A stretch of DNA of 64,000 bases from positions 679,346-743,345 of the forward strand of contig NW_022985190.1 of NCBI RefSeq assembly GCF_010093535.1. Reading direction: 5' to 3'. The notes beneath the pieces were generated by a model. The model searched no databases. It was given only the letters and a program-made list of their open reading frames with translations, and was not told the origin of the DNA. Both the position numbers and the translations under genes were made by a program. Below, piece after piece: positions 1-14,563 of this stretch (position 1 is the stretch's first letter; each line of letters starts with the position of its first letter). The stretch comes from Lindgomyces ingoldianus (lineage: Eukaryota; Ascomycota; Dothideomycetes; Pleosporales; Lindgomycetaceae).

Positions 1-988
1 AGAATCGCAGTCAAAACTCTACGCGGAACAGATTGAGAGACAACGTCAGGTTCTGGTGGACCGTGCTGCAGGCATTCAGACCAAAGATCATGCGAATGTC
101 ATGATGAAACTTCGTCAGGCTGCCATACACCCACTACTCTTCCGAAACCACTATAGCGATCATGTCATCCGGAAGATGTCCAAGGCTTGCCTAAGGGAAG
201 AAAAATTCAAAGACAGCGATCCTAATATCATCTTTGAGGAGCTACAATTGTATCAGGATTACCAATGTCACTCGTTGGCCACGACGTACCCTCGCGCCTT
301 AGGCAAGTTCAGACTCACTAACGACGAGTGGATGGATTCTGGAAAGATCAAGAAGTTAGCTGAGTTACTGGTGGGGTTTAAAGAGAATGGGGATCGGACT
401 CTCGTATTTTCCCAGTTCACTTCAGTTATGGACATTCTCGAATGGGTTCTGGACACCCTAGAAATGGCATACTTCCGTCTAGATGGACAGACACCGATCG
501 CGCAACGGCAAGATATGCTCGATCAATTTTACGAAGATGAAACGATACCTGTCTTTATGCTCAGTACTAAATCTGGCGGGGCCGGTATCAACTTAGCTTG
601 TGCGAATAAGGTTATCATCTTCGATTCCTCATTCAACCCACAGGACGACATTCAGGCCGAAAATCGTGCCCACCGAGTCGGACAGACACGGGATGTGGAG
701 GTCATTAGGCTGGTAACAAAGGGGACGGTTGAAGAGCAAATTCACGCCCTGGGCGTTTCAAAGCTGGAATTAGACAAGATGGTAGCTGGTGAGGAGTCTA
801 TGACTGATTTCAAGAATCCTTCTGAGGTGAAGCTATCTGCGGCTGAGGAGAAGGGACTTGAGGCTGTAGAAGATATGCTGTTGGAAGAGTTTCAGAAGAT
901 GGGAAGCGGGGACAAGACGAAAGACGGTGATCTAAAGAAGCAATATCTGGATGGCTTGAAGAAGGCTGGTCTGGATGTAGCGGCCTGA
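1..988 (+). CDS. FUN30: SNF2-family chromatin remodeller, Fun30/SMARCAD1 type (3' part)
   Basis: This is the C-terminal part of an ATP-dependent chromatin remodeller. The frame is open at the left window edge, so the start, the DEAH motif and the N-terminal ATPase lobe lie outside. What is seen is the second RecA-like lobe: a DSGKIKKL segment, then RTLVFSQFTSVMDILEW, YFRLDGQTP, STKSGGAGINLACANKVI (motif V) and QAENRAHRVGQ (motif VI). The long spacer before the helicase-C domain and the short acidic tail fit Fun30, Fft3 and SMARCAD1 better than Snf2 or Ino80. In yeasts Fun30-class proteins help maintain silent chromatin and promote DNA-end resection. The stop is TGA at 986-988. The next gene is convergent. 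Class is firm; the Fun30 subfamily is inferred from motif spacing. Confidence 0.9.
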   Translation, partial: ESQSKLYAEQIERQRQVLVDRAAGIQTKDHANVMMKLRQAAIHPLLFRNHYSDHVIRKMSKACLREEKFKDSDPNIIFEELQLYQDYQCHSLATTYPRALGKFRLTNDEWMDSGKIKKLAELLVGFKENGDRTLVFSQFTSVMDILEWVLDTLEMAYFRLDGQTPIAQRQDMLDQFYEDETIPVFMLSTKSGGAGINLACANKVIIFDSSFNPQDDIQAENRAHRVGQTRDVEVIRLVTKGTVEEQIHALGVSKLELDKMVAGEESMTDFKNPSEVKLSAAEEKGLEAVEDMLLEEFQKMGSGDKTKDGDLKKQYLDGLKKAGLDVAA

Positions 989-1612
989 TTGCTCTTTTCA
1001 CGACTTCTCGGTGTGAACTAGATGTTTTCTGTCCCAGGGCATCAATTCGACTGCACTTTTAGATGTTTTCCTAAGCTTTGTAAGGCGTTAGTAGGAGAGG
1101 TATTGCATCTGGTGAACCGCTTAGAACGGACATTGGGTATACCTTCATTTTCGATGCATAGCGTTGGTGTTTTGCAGAACGAAGCACAGCACACTGTGAA
1201 TACTGGATGGAGTTGGGTGCATTGATGGGCTTGGTATTGTGTATCTGTTAACTGTATATAGATAGCAGCATACCCTATCTGTACAGGTGGGCCATCCGGC
1301 CTTGCTTTGAGTGGGCTGTTGTTACTTTAGGTAACAATTTAATTCCTTAAATATTTGAACATGTAGGTAGTAGTAATACGCCTAATATCTCAGCTCACGA
1401 ATGTAGGCAGTGCCTAGAGTTTCTAGGATCCTTATTGCAATCGCCCGATCGTGAGACGCAGCCGAGGAAAAAGGGACGAATGCCAACCCTGTGACTTTCA
1501 AAAGTACATCCAAAATATGAAGTGCCTACAACGCCCAAAACCATGCCGGCCCGGTGGACTCTCTATTCTAGTTCAACATGTCCACATCTAGTGATGGGAA
1601 TATATAGAGGGG
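989..1612. other. Intergenic region, convergent 3' ends
   Basis: This spacer lies between two convergent genes. It is AT-rich around 1320-1400 and probably holds both 3' UTRs. I see no supported gene. Confidence 0.6.
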
Positions 1613-2814
1613 CTACTGCCTTCCGCCAATCTCCTCTTCTAAGGTACCATCTCCAGCTTTAAACGGATCATCGGGAATCTCAAGTGCATCTTCTATGTCG
1701 CTAGGATCGTCATGATAACCTTCATCAGCCCAATCAGATCGAAGACTAATGTCGTCGTCATCTTCTCGGAGAGTCTCCGCAGCCTCTAAAGCATCCGGGT
1801 CATCCGCATACTCGTTTTCTAGATCCTCAATGGACGTTCGACGGATGCCAGCGCGTTCCTCGGCTTCAAGCTGGCGGGCCCTTTGTTTTGTCTTTCGGTA
1901 CATAAACCATCCAGTTGCAACCCCTGCGATTGCTCCAATGGCAATACTGACGTAGCTTAGTGCTTTGGTTCCCGGTTCCATTTTCCCTCCACTCTCTGCT
2001 ATCTTTGCAATCTGCAAACCTATGAAGACCGGTAGCATGAGTTTTGGCGAAACGATTGCGGTTGCCAGTCCAAATGAGGCCCAGTGGACGGTTGGAAATG
2101 TGGCTACGGCGCCGTTGGAAAGAGAATATGGGAGCGGACACATCCGGATCATGACGAGGAGTTTGAGGCCGTCGTGCTTGAGGGTTAGAGCGAGAGCTGC
2201 GAAGCGCTTATCGTTGGCTATTAGGCGGTGGACCATGTTTTTGAGGATGCTACGAGAAAGAATAAATGAGGCGGTGCTGCCGACCACGGTCGCACTGGCT
2301 GCTATGAACCACCTGCTAGCTGTCAGCAGGAACGTCTTAAATATCTTGACATGAGAAAGACATACCCGTTCGGGAATCCATATACGAATCCTGCAATTGT
2401 TAAAAGACTCGAGTATCCGATTAGCGGAGGGAAGGATACGACGAATATGAGCGCCCAAAGAATTAGCCAGCCGGCTCGGATGTCCCGCCATTTCGCCGCA
2501 AAGGGCAACAAGGAATGGAAGATGCGCTCGTTGTAAACCAGGAAGAGTATTGACAGGACGAAGCAAGTGACTCCGCCGATGGCCACAAGGATTCGCTGGA
2601 ATAGCGATAGCCGCCGGTAGGTCCCATATACACGACTTTGAAACTTGTTGGCCCGCTTCACTAAACGTGCCCGGAAGGAAAGCTGGGGAGGAAACGGGGC
2701 TTCATTGCGGCGGAATGAAGCGGACCGTCTACTCCATATCGGACTAACAGGTTCTGGAGAGCCGTCGCCTAAGGGGAGGGCAAGGGCGCGGGGGTCGTAG
2801 TCGTGTTCAGGCAT
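1613..2814 (-). CDS. TVP38: Tvp38/TMEM64 family (SNARE-associated, VTT/DedA domain) membrane protein
   Basis: Two exons, complement(1613..2312, 2366..2814), give 382 residues. The 53 bp intron has a GTATGT donor and a CTAGCAG acceptor and joins VYGFPNG to WFIAASATVV in frame. The protein has a basic cytosolic N-terminus, a first helix near residues 78-98, a second at AGWLILWALIFVVSFPPLIGY, then the conserved VTT block with GFPNGW, GSTASFILSR and MIRMCPLPYSLSNGA. Another helix precedes a charged tail with dense Asp/Glu. Tvp38 proteins sit in Golgi and endosomal membranes, and the DedA/VTT superfamily includes lipid scramblases, so a role in lipid or vesicle homeostasis is inferred. I chose the ATG before PEHDYDPRALA; the frame stays open upstream to 3201, but that part is low-complexity and overlaps the divergent promoter. 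Confidence 0.88.
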
Positions 2815-3619
2815 CGTGACGGAGGGAGTGGGCGCGAGGCGGAAGGGCGCGGAGAAGGAGGAATAACACAAAGGAAGCGGTGGTGGAGATCTAGGGGTGT
2901 TTCCCGACGTAGCTGAAGACGGACATGCCGGTGAGAGAAAATACAGCAACGGTATGGAGGAGGACTGAACCGTAAGATGACAAAGGTACCAAGCTCGATG
3001 CAGACTGCTGCGGCGAGCGGATGATGATGAAACCGGCACAGAGCAGCCACATGTACTAGCCACATTCCCTGTGGCGGTGCGGTATCCTCCCTGTGCCTTC
3101 AGAAGCCAGGCCGGAGGAGTGAATAAGAAGGCTGCCCACAACCCCATTATCAGCCGGCCCTTCGTGTCTCCCGGCCCATTACCACCACCCTCATCCCGCA
3201 CTCAGCTTCTCCCTCGCCGCTGCGCTGCAGCAATGTAGCGTTGTCGGGTCCTTGGTTTGCGCCCTCCAGCTCCATTGCCCACGCTCTGAAACGGGCAAGC
3301 TAACTTGAAGCCCGCAGTCCCCACACTGCATAAGGCTGGATCTCAGCAGAGCTTCATTTGCTGCCCCGGACAGCCAAGATTGCCTTCACTCACTCATTTC
3401 CTCCCTTCCGCCCTCGCTGCCTTCGCTGCGCAACACTCTTTCTTTGCTTCTTTCGCCCGCCTTCACTTGTCCTCCCCTCAGTAGACCCTTAATTCCTAAT
3501 TTAGCTCTCCGCTCTGGCCCACGTCTCCCCCCCAAAGTACCGCGCGTCAGCTCGACACATCCCGCCAACACCCTCTTCTCTCGCGCACTTCACATCGCCG
3601 ACTCATGCTTTGAGGAGCA
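2815..3619. promoter_or_regulatory. Divergent promoter region, Tvp38 / CCCH-Smr genes
   Basis: About 800 bp separate two divergent start codons. The half next to 3620 is strongly C/T-rich on the + strand (about 3370-3600), typical of fungal transcription start regions. I could not identify a TATA box or a named operator. Confidence 0.5.
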
Positions 3620-6002
3620 ATGGTCGCCGACGAGGTCTACGAGGTCTGTCTCCCGGTCCTGCAGGATGAGGCCCTGGAAGACGACGACAGGACCGACAAG
3701 CTAGAACAACTGCTGCGCAAGGAAACAGGCCTCACCGGAAAATCTCTCGAGAACGTCGTGCTGGACTGTCTCTGGCGGTTTCGCGAAGCTGGCAATTCAT
3801 CGAGCTCCCCGCCCCCCAGTCGCCATACCGTCATCCGCCGTCCATCGCCAGCTCCCTGGCAGGTCAACCGCGCCCCAACCCCTGTCAACCACTCCCCTCG
3901 AACCATACACCCTCCTCCAGGTTTCGGAGTTGCTCCCCCGGGCTTTACACGAGCGAAGTCATCTAATGCATCCCCATTCACTTCCCCGCGACCCTCTCCG
4001 CGCTTGGCCTTCTCAAGCCCCCATATCCCCCATAGCCCTAGCCTAAGCGCATATCAGTTCAGTGAGGGTGCAAGTCCCGCTGGCTTTGACTATGGCGATT
4101 ATGGTAGCGACACCGTTGATTGGCTGGTGAATGATGATTCTGGAAGCACCGAAACCTCATCTCAGGTCGGCGACGGCACCCTCAACGGTGCTGCCGCGGA
4201 ATGGGTCCAGCCTCAGACAATGGATATGAGCCCATATGACATGCTTCGTTCGATCCTGCGCGACGATCGCCCAGACGAGGAGATTGAGAAAGCCCTCGAA
4301 GCTAATGGATACGACTTGAGTGCTACGCTGATTGCACTCATGGGCTCCCAAGCTTTCGACGGTCAGCAAGTGGCACCAGTATTGACCGAACAAGGGGCGT
4401 ATATCGTCGGAAGATCTATGAGCCCGGCTATGCGACCCGCTACGCCCGCCAGCCAGGCTAAGAGTAATATTGTGTGCAAGTACTTTCTCTCCACTGGGCA
4501 TTGCGCAAGGGCAGATTGCAGGTTCAGTCATGACACAAGCAAAACCCTCTGCAAGTAAGTGCATATTTACTTCATAAAGTACGATTGCATGTTTTGGATG
4601 CTGACATCTCCGTTCTTAGGTATTTCATGAGCGGGAATTGTCTCGCCGGCGACACGTGCTTGTTCTCACATGACCCGTCCACTCTCATGGCTCGCTTAGG
4701 TATCTCAGATGTTTCGACACCCCCTTTGCAAGCTACCCTCCCGAACTTCCAAATGCAGGACTACGAGGCATTTCCATCGCTCCAGTCCACGAGTTCCCCT
4801 CAATGGACCCCTCAACTCTCCATCGCAGAGACAGCATCCCTCGAGCAGCTCTATGGAGTAACTACAGGTGCAACTCACCCTCCTCCAGGATTAAGTCCAT
4901 TCCCTACCTTTACCCCAGCCAACTCCAGTCGCCCGCAGTCTCGACCAGATAGTCGCCATCACTCGCGCGCCGCCACCCCGTCTGTACCTGCAGTGGACGA
5001 CAACGAGGCGTTTCCTACCTTGGGCTCCGCTGCAGCCGCAAAGTCCACCAAACGTCATCATGGAAAACGTGGCGGCCATGGTCACGGGAACAAAGATCAA
5101 GCCTACTTGGCAGATATCGTACGCATGTCGCCATCTCCTAACCAATCTCAGCTTCGCAAAGGCTTGAGGCCTACGAAGAGCTTCAGTGGATCTCGCGAAA
5201 ATAGCGTTGCTGCTTCAGCCATCCTCGCCCCCGAACACATTCCTTGGCTAGAAACAGGCGAGAATGCTAACAAGGCATATCTGCAAGCTAGAGCAGAGGC
5301 TTTCAAACATGGAAGCCTCAGGAACAAGTTCCTACAGAGGTACGTCTTTTCATTGTAACGACGAACATTTTGCTTATTCTTTTCAGCGCTGCACAAGCTT
5401 GGAACCGTAGTGATTCTCGTGCTGCCAAAGCTCTGAGCCTTCGCGGCCAAAGTGAGAACAACCTCATGCGTGAAGCCCACCGTGAAGCTGCCCGTCATCT
5501 GTACGAAGAACGGAATAAGGACAATGGGCCCAATGCACGTGAGCTCTACGTCGATCTTCATGGTAAGTCAGACTCCGAATACCATGAAATACTCTATTGC
5601 TGAAAACAGTGTTTAGGCCTTCACCCTGACGAGGCAGTATCTTACCTTGAAGGCATTCTCTTGAAACACAGTTCCTCTTCCCGTCCAGTGTATGCCATCA
5701 CAGGCACCGGTCACCACTCCAAGAACGGGAAGGATAAAGTGGGCAAAGCCATTCGCGGTTTCCTCAATGAATGGCGATATGCGTTCCGCGAGTTCTCCGT
5801 CCCGGGAGACCGGAATAATGTTGGTGGCATTCTGGGCATAGACCCCAGCAGCTACGATAAGAGTATTGCGGAACGGGCCAAAGAGGGTGAGAGTGGCTCC
5901 GCAAGTGAGCAAGATGGGATCAAGAAGGATACCAAGGTCAGGATCATGAAGAGAGACGAGGTCTTCGATGCACCCAAAGGACCGAAACGAGCTGGTTCGT
6001 GA
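3620..6002 (+). CDS. CCCH zinc-finger protein with CUE-like, DUF1771 and Smr domains
   Basis: Four exons (3620..4554, 4620..5339, 5387..5562, 5617..6002) give 738 residues. The order is: an N-terminal helical segment; a Pro/Ser-rich linker; a CUE/UBA-like three-helix block (SPYDMLRSILRDDRPDEEI onward, about residues 202-240); two CCCH fingers of spacing C-x8-C-x4-C-x3-H and C-x7-C-x5-C-x3-H, the second created by splicing at LCK/YFMSGNC; a second disordered linker; DUF1771 (SRAAKALSLRGQSENNLM); and a C-terminal Smr domain with LYVDLHGLHPDEAV and AITGTGHHS. Smr domains are endonuclease or RNA-binding folds, and the yeast CUE-Smr protein Cue2 cuts mRNA in no-go decay. A role in RNA turnover or ribosome quality control is inferred. 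The VDLHG motif itself is split by an intron. Confidence 0.88.
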
Positions 6003-6309
6003 ACGCAACCGCCCTCAGTAGGTAGAATCAAATAAGAAACTTGCGCTATTTCAATGTCTCTTTCACATGCCATCAATATGACTCGTACCTGATGATACTG
6101 ACTGACCTTGTCAGCTATCTATAACCTTTGCTCTTCACACTTTGTTGGCGGGATAGGAAGGTGCACTTCCGGTACTTTCCTCCTTCAACTTTCTCCTTCT
6201 ACCCTCACTTATCGTCGATGCCTCGCCATCACTTCACCCGCGTGCCATCGATTCAGCCTGACTGAGTACACCCGGGTCAGAAAGCGGCAACAGCGCACCA
6301 TCTGCCGCC
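6003..6309. other. Intergenic region upstream of the coiled-coil gene
   Basis: A short spacer between two co-directional genes. It contains the 3' end of the Smr gene and a pyrimidine-rich leader at about 6170-6240. Nothing else is recognised. Confidence 0.5.
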
Positions 6310-7524
6310 ATGACGACGCCATTCGAGGATCCTGCCTCGCTCCTGTGGAAGCATCAGCTCAAGCGTGAACACCATCACCTCCTCGATCGCATGAAGAAGA
6401 TTGAAGCACAACATCAGGCCTACAATACACGAATCAGAGCCTCCGAGGCAACAGCCCGAACTATGGAAGCGGTCAAGGCAGACATGGAGGAAATGGCAAA
6501 GCGTATCGCGGCCATTGAGGACGACGATGAAGCAGTGAGAAAAACCATCGGTGAATTCGAAGTAGCAAAACTAGCCAAACACCGAGAGGATAGTGAAAAA
6601 GCTAGGAAGATGCAGCAGAAACTCGCAGCACTGGAGACGGAGCACAGGAGCATGAAAGCTGCAGTTGAGCAAGCTTCCTTGAGCAACCTGTCTATTTTGA
6701 GAAAAGTGGAGGATATTGAGTCGGCGTTGCAAAAGCAAGCACCAGAACCAGAGAAATTGGTGAGAAAAAATGATCCCACTGAAGTCAAGAATCTTATGTC
6801 GCGCCTTGACGCCATGGACTCACGGCGAATCGAGGAAATACGAAAGTTACAAGCGATGCAGGGCAAGGTTACCGCCCTTGAGAAGGCCGTGGATGCTTCT
6901 AATGCAATAAGCATCCAGTTGAATGCGGAGTTGGCTCGTCTCAACGCGATGCTAAGGTTGGCCACACAGCAGGCGGCTTCTTCGGAAGCTACGACTGTGC
7001 GATTCGAGTCTTCCATTCCAACAGACGTCCAAGTTCCAGCAAGCCCTTTAGATCACGCCGGTAGGAGACAAGCATCTCTAATTGAAGATTCGCCCACATT
7101 CAGTGCGTACCAGAGGAGAACCGTACGCAACATGGCACGTCCATCTCAACATCAAGCGCAAATTCTCCAGACCCAATCGGAGATTCATACCCAGACTACC
7201 AGGGAGTGCCAGCAACGAGGAGAAGCCAATGCAGGAAAGAAGAGGAAAGCGGTGCAATCGCCTTCGAGAAGGGAGACACGCAGCCAGGCAAGGCTTCATC
7301 ACGACAAGTTAGGGGAGACTACAGCCAAGCTATCTAAGATTGCAGTTTTGAAAGTTCCACGGGAACCTGCCCCTCCGACTCGGTCTAGATCTTCTTCTGA
7401 AGTTGCTAATGCGGTTTCCTTAGGAGGCAGTCCTGCGATTCATCTGACCAAGCCAAAGCGCAGGGAAATTCCCCAACGGGAGGATCTGGAGACATTCATA
7501 GCCACAGTCATGAGCACCATGTAA
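6310..7524 (+). CDS. Coiled-coil protein of unknown function
   Basis: A single uninterrupted ORF of 404 residues starts at ATGACGACG. Residues from about 15 to 225 are rich in Glu, Lys, Ala, Leu and Met with heptad-like spacing (LLDRMKKIEAQ, VRKTIGEFEVAKLAKHRED, KMQQKLAALETEHRSM), so a long coiled coil is likely. The C-terminal 170 residues are basic, rich in Ser, Arg and Gln, and look disordered (KKRKAVQSPSRRETRSQ, PTRSRSSSE), perhaps with nuclear localisation signals. There is no signal peptide or membrane helix. I do not recognise the family. A cytoskeletal, kinetochore or DNA-associated scaffold would fit the composition but is only a guess. Its stop lies 41 bp from the stop of the convergent FAHD1-type gene. 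Confidence 0.75.
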   Translation: MTTPFEDPASLLWKHQLKREHHHLLDRMKKIEAQHQAYNTRIRASEATARTMEAVKADMEEMAKRIAAIEDDDEAVRKTIGEFEVAKLAKHREDSEKARKMQQKLAALETEHRSMKAAVEQASLSNLSILRKVEDIESALQKQAPEPEKLVRKNDPTEVKNLMSRLDAMDSRRIEEIRKLQAMQGKVTALEKAVDASNAISIQLNAELARLNAMLRLATQQAASSEATTVRFESSIPTDVQVPASPLDHAGRRQASLIEDSPTFSAYQRRTVRNMARPSQHQAQILQTQSEIHTQTTRECQQRGEANAGKKRKAVQSPSRRETRSQARLHHDKLGETTAKLSKIAVLKVPREPAPPTRSRSSSEVANAVSLGGSPAIHLTKPKRREIPQREDLETFIATVMSTM

Positions 7525-7565
7525 GCTGAACAGGGTGCATGTGCGTGATCTACGGCCAAATCTTG

Positions 7566-8462
7566 CTATGTTTCCTTGAACTGATACGGCCCCTCGCGAT
7601 CTACGACTGGGACCTCGATACGTGCCTCTTCGATATCTTTACCATCTATTTTAAGTCCAGCTTTTATAACATCGCCAGTAGTAACCGGTCCAACCCCCTT
7701 CGGCGTTCCCGTAAGCACAATGTCCCCTTTCTCTAGCGTCATCACCCTGCTAATATCGCTCAGCTGACGCGGAATTTGGAAAAGCATGAGCTCGGTGTTG
7801 TCGGCTTGTTTCATCTGGCCGTTTACACTCAGCCAGAGATTGGCGTTGTGCGGGTCCGGGATCCTTGATTTCGCGATGAGGTTGCTGATGGGGAGAAATG
7901 TGTCGAAGCCTTTTGCAATGGACCACGGGAGTCCTTTCTTCTTCGCTTCGTCTTGTACGTTGCGGGCAGTCATGTCGATTGCTAGGAGATAGCCTTCATG
8001 GAATGTTAGTACGCAAGCGCGGAAGAATCCTTGCGGGTGCAGATGTAAAAGCCCTCGATCATGTGATTGGATTGAATTACCTTCAATCGCGTCCAATGCC
8101 CCCTGAGCATCCTCCGGATGAAGATCCCTCACCGTTTTCCCCATGATGAGCCCCAACTCAACTTCATAATGCATCGTGACACCCTTGGGCCGCAGCACCG
8201 GGCCCGAGCCCGGGAGTAGGATAGAACTCGGGGGCTTAAGGAAGAAGAAGGGTTGTTTGGGACGCTGATTGTTCAGCTCTTTTACATGGTCGCTGTTCAA
8301 TTGGTATTAGAGCCCATAGCGGGAAAGAATTGCATGAAAACGTACGCGTAGTTTCGTCCTATGCACATGATCTATACACACATTGTCAGTGGTTTGAGGA
8401 TCTGGATAAAGAAACCAACAGACCTTTCGGCAATTCGCTCTAATCGATTGCATACTCGCCAT
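7566..8462 (-). CDS. FAH-family hydrolase, FAHD1-type acylpyruvase / oxaloacetate decarboxylase
   Basis: Four exons, complement(7566..7993, 8081..8292, 8346..8371, 8424..8462), give 234 residues, close to the usual length of FAHD1. Splicing joins MASMQSIRANCRK, IMCIGRNYA, DHVKELNNQRP and the core. The FAH fold is clear: CIGRNYADHVKE, FFFLKPPSS, the metal-ligand segment MHYEVELGLIMG, DMTARNVQDEAKKKGLPW, KGFDTFLPIS and the C-terminal ILTGTPKGVGPV. The two small upstream exons (39 and 26 nt) and the 87 nt third intron, which splits DAIEG/YLLAIDMTARN, are needed for a full-length enzyme. FAHD1 proteins are mitochondrial and act on oxaloacetate and acylpyruvates. Which of these substrates this one uses cannot be told from sequence. 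Confidence 0.92.
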
Positions 8463-8811
8463 AGCGTAGGTATTCTTGTAAGACTAAAGTATATATAGTA
8501 GAAAAGAGTAAGCACTTAGGTATGAATAAAGAACCTTGTCTGAGACTCAGAAAGTGTAAGAGTGAAGTTCAATTCGGAATCACATCAAAGCAAGGCGATA
8601 ATTGCCGTCTTTAGCCAGGGGAAGCGGAGCTTCGGCACAGAATTCTCCGAATCCGATGTCGGTTGTTGTCATGTCACGGGTGGCCCCGTTGGCATGATTT
8701 AACGTGGACCAAGCTCTTGAGATTGGGACACTTCAACCCACCATTAAACTTATCCACTTACCCATCTATCGACAAAAGTGAACCCTTATCGTGCACCAAA
8801 CGGCTCTCAAA
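8463..8811. promoter_or_regulatory. Divergent promoter, FAHD1-type gene / small helical protein
   Basis: A 349 bp spacer lies between two divergent start codons. An AT-rich stretch with TATATATAG lies at about 8490-8500, 30-40 bp upstream of the FAHD1-type ATG on the minus strand. No named operator is visible. Confidence 0.4.
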
Positions 8812-9192
8812 ATGGCCTCCTCAAGCACGCAAAATACAATGCAACTCGCCGAGATCCTCTCCGACCTAACCTCCCTCCGTGTCTGCGTAAGGCCTTCCTC
8901 GAAGTCACCAGTCGCCTTTGCCCGTCCTACAAAACATAACCGCTACTGTCTGAAACTGATAAGAAATCAGCAGGATCCCACCGCAGCCCTTGCACTCGTT
9001 TCTGAGCGCCCGTCCAAGTCCCCAAACACCAAGGCAAATCAAAAGCTGGTAGAAGAAGACGATCCAGACTTGAAGCGTGCAAAGGATTTGGTCGAGCTGC
9101 ATTATTCGGTGCGGGAGGCATATGAGCTGTTGGGAAAGGACTTGCGCGAGGCGAGGGAGGCTGTGGAGAGGGCTGTTAGAGGAGAGACGTGA
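8812..9192 (+). CDS. Small helical protein of unknown function
   Basis: The likely start is ATGGCCTCC at 8812, with a good context. The frame is open throughout, but 8887..8970 looks like an 84 nt intron: GTAAGG donor, ACTGAT near the 3' end, and AATCAG acceptor. Removing it gives 98 residues and keeps the frame. The product is charged and helical, with a basic middle and an amphipathic C-terminal half (PDLKRAKDLVELHYSVREAY, LREAREAVERAV). There is no signal peptide or membrane helix. I do not recognise it. Similar small helical proteins occur as subunits of larger complexes, but nothing here assigns one. Confidence 0.6.
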   Translation: MASSSTQNTMQLAEILSDLTSLRVCVRPSSKSPVAFARPTKHNRYCLKLIRNQQDPTAALALVSERPSKSPNTKANQKLVEEDDPDLKRAKDLVELHYSVREAYELLGKDLREAREAVERAVRGET

Positions 9193-9931
9193 AGATCGGG
9201 GTGGGTGAACACCGTATTATTCTTGGATATGCAATCTGGCCGCCCGCCATACCTGCCAGCAGCGGACTGAAGAAGGAGGAATATATTGTGCATGGGCTTT
9301 GTGGCGCATAGTCATTCAGTCGGGACCGAGGGGGACGTAATAGTCGTCCCTAAAGGTAATTGAAGATATAGTATTCTAGCAAGAGGAAAGTAACTACAAG
9401 AGGCATGCACAGGGTATAGAACGAAGAGTATCTTAGGGGCGATGGTAGTAAAGAAAGGCAAAAATCTCACAGTGACAGGGTATGCCGCCTACCAGAATCC
9501 CTCCCAAACAAAGGCACTGGCCCTGGATCCGTAGCGAACTTGCGTCGCCCGGGCCGAGTGTATGGAGCAGAACAGAAGGAAAATGAAGAACGCGCAGAAG
9601 AAGGAGAAGACCCGGCCCAAGAATTTCCTGCGCCATCATGAAAGGGGGGGAACGCAGAGATGATAGTTGTATAGGAAGTTCCATGGAAGGGAGGTAGGGT
9701 TAAAGCCTCCCATGTGTGAACGGTACTCGAAGTATGTACACGACCGACACGATTATTGATGGACCAGACATGAACTCGTGATTCGAGAGGGGCAAGGGAG
9801 GAGGACGCACCCGAGGATATCAAGGGGTAAGTGGCCGAATCGCGCGACGTGCAAGGAATCGCTGGAGGGGCCTTAGATTCGCTGTTCTGCTGCATGAGGA
9901 CTTCGTTGTTTGCATCTTGTGCCCAACGAAG
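9193..9931. other. Intergenic region
   Basis: This spacer lies between two convergent genes. A minus-strand frame is open over 9467-9895, but it has low-complexity, unconserved-looking content. It is probably the 3' UTR of the repeat-protein gene, whose exact end is uncertain. Confidence 0.45.
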
Positions 9932-13965
<4,034 letters not shown>

Positions 13966-14563
13966 GACGGAGCGTTGCACAACAAATGCAGCTCAGCTCA
14001 GTGTGCGACTGAGAGAGAGGTGAGGGGAGAGAAGCGAAAGGTATGTATGCTCGGGATAAACGATAGTATGTGTAAGAAGCACGGCGAGCAATGACGGGAA
14101 AGAAGACAGACGGTGGGGGGATGGATAGATGTTAGAGTGTCCAAGCGCGAATTCATGTTGATTAACCTGCTAGGAGTTGGCGGACGGAAAGGACGCCAAA
14201 GTACAGTAACGACCATGACGGTGGATGAGAAGGAAGGAGCTATGGCGCCGTTTACTATAATGGAACAGTGATGAGGCAATGGGCGTCTTGATTCCACAAC
14301 TTGAGTTCATTGAAAGTGAACGTATAACAAGTCCTGCTTTCATCTAAATATTGAACCGTAGTCTGAGTTTTACGGGAGTTGTTAAGCATCCTCGCACCGG
14401 GGAAACTATCTGGCTTCTTGCCAAGGCGCTAATTTTCGAGCTTCGGCTTGAGCCCCAACCTCATCGGCACGGCGACGTCCCAACTTCCCACCTGGACAGC
14501 TTTTACGACAACTCCACGGTCGCCCACCCCAGGCGCTCACTACTACATTGCTACGCTCTAATC
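13966..14563. promoter_or_regulatory. Divergent promoter, repeat-protein gene / PWI gene
   Basis: About 600 bp separate the two start codons. The frame of the PWI gene is open upstream to 14351, but with no earlier ATG that looks better. No operator is recognised. Confidence 0.45.
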
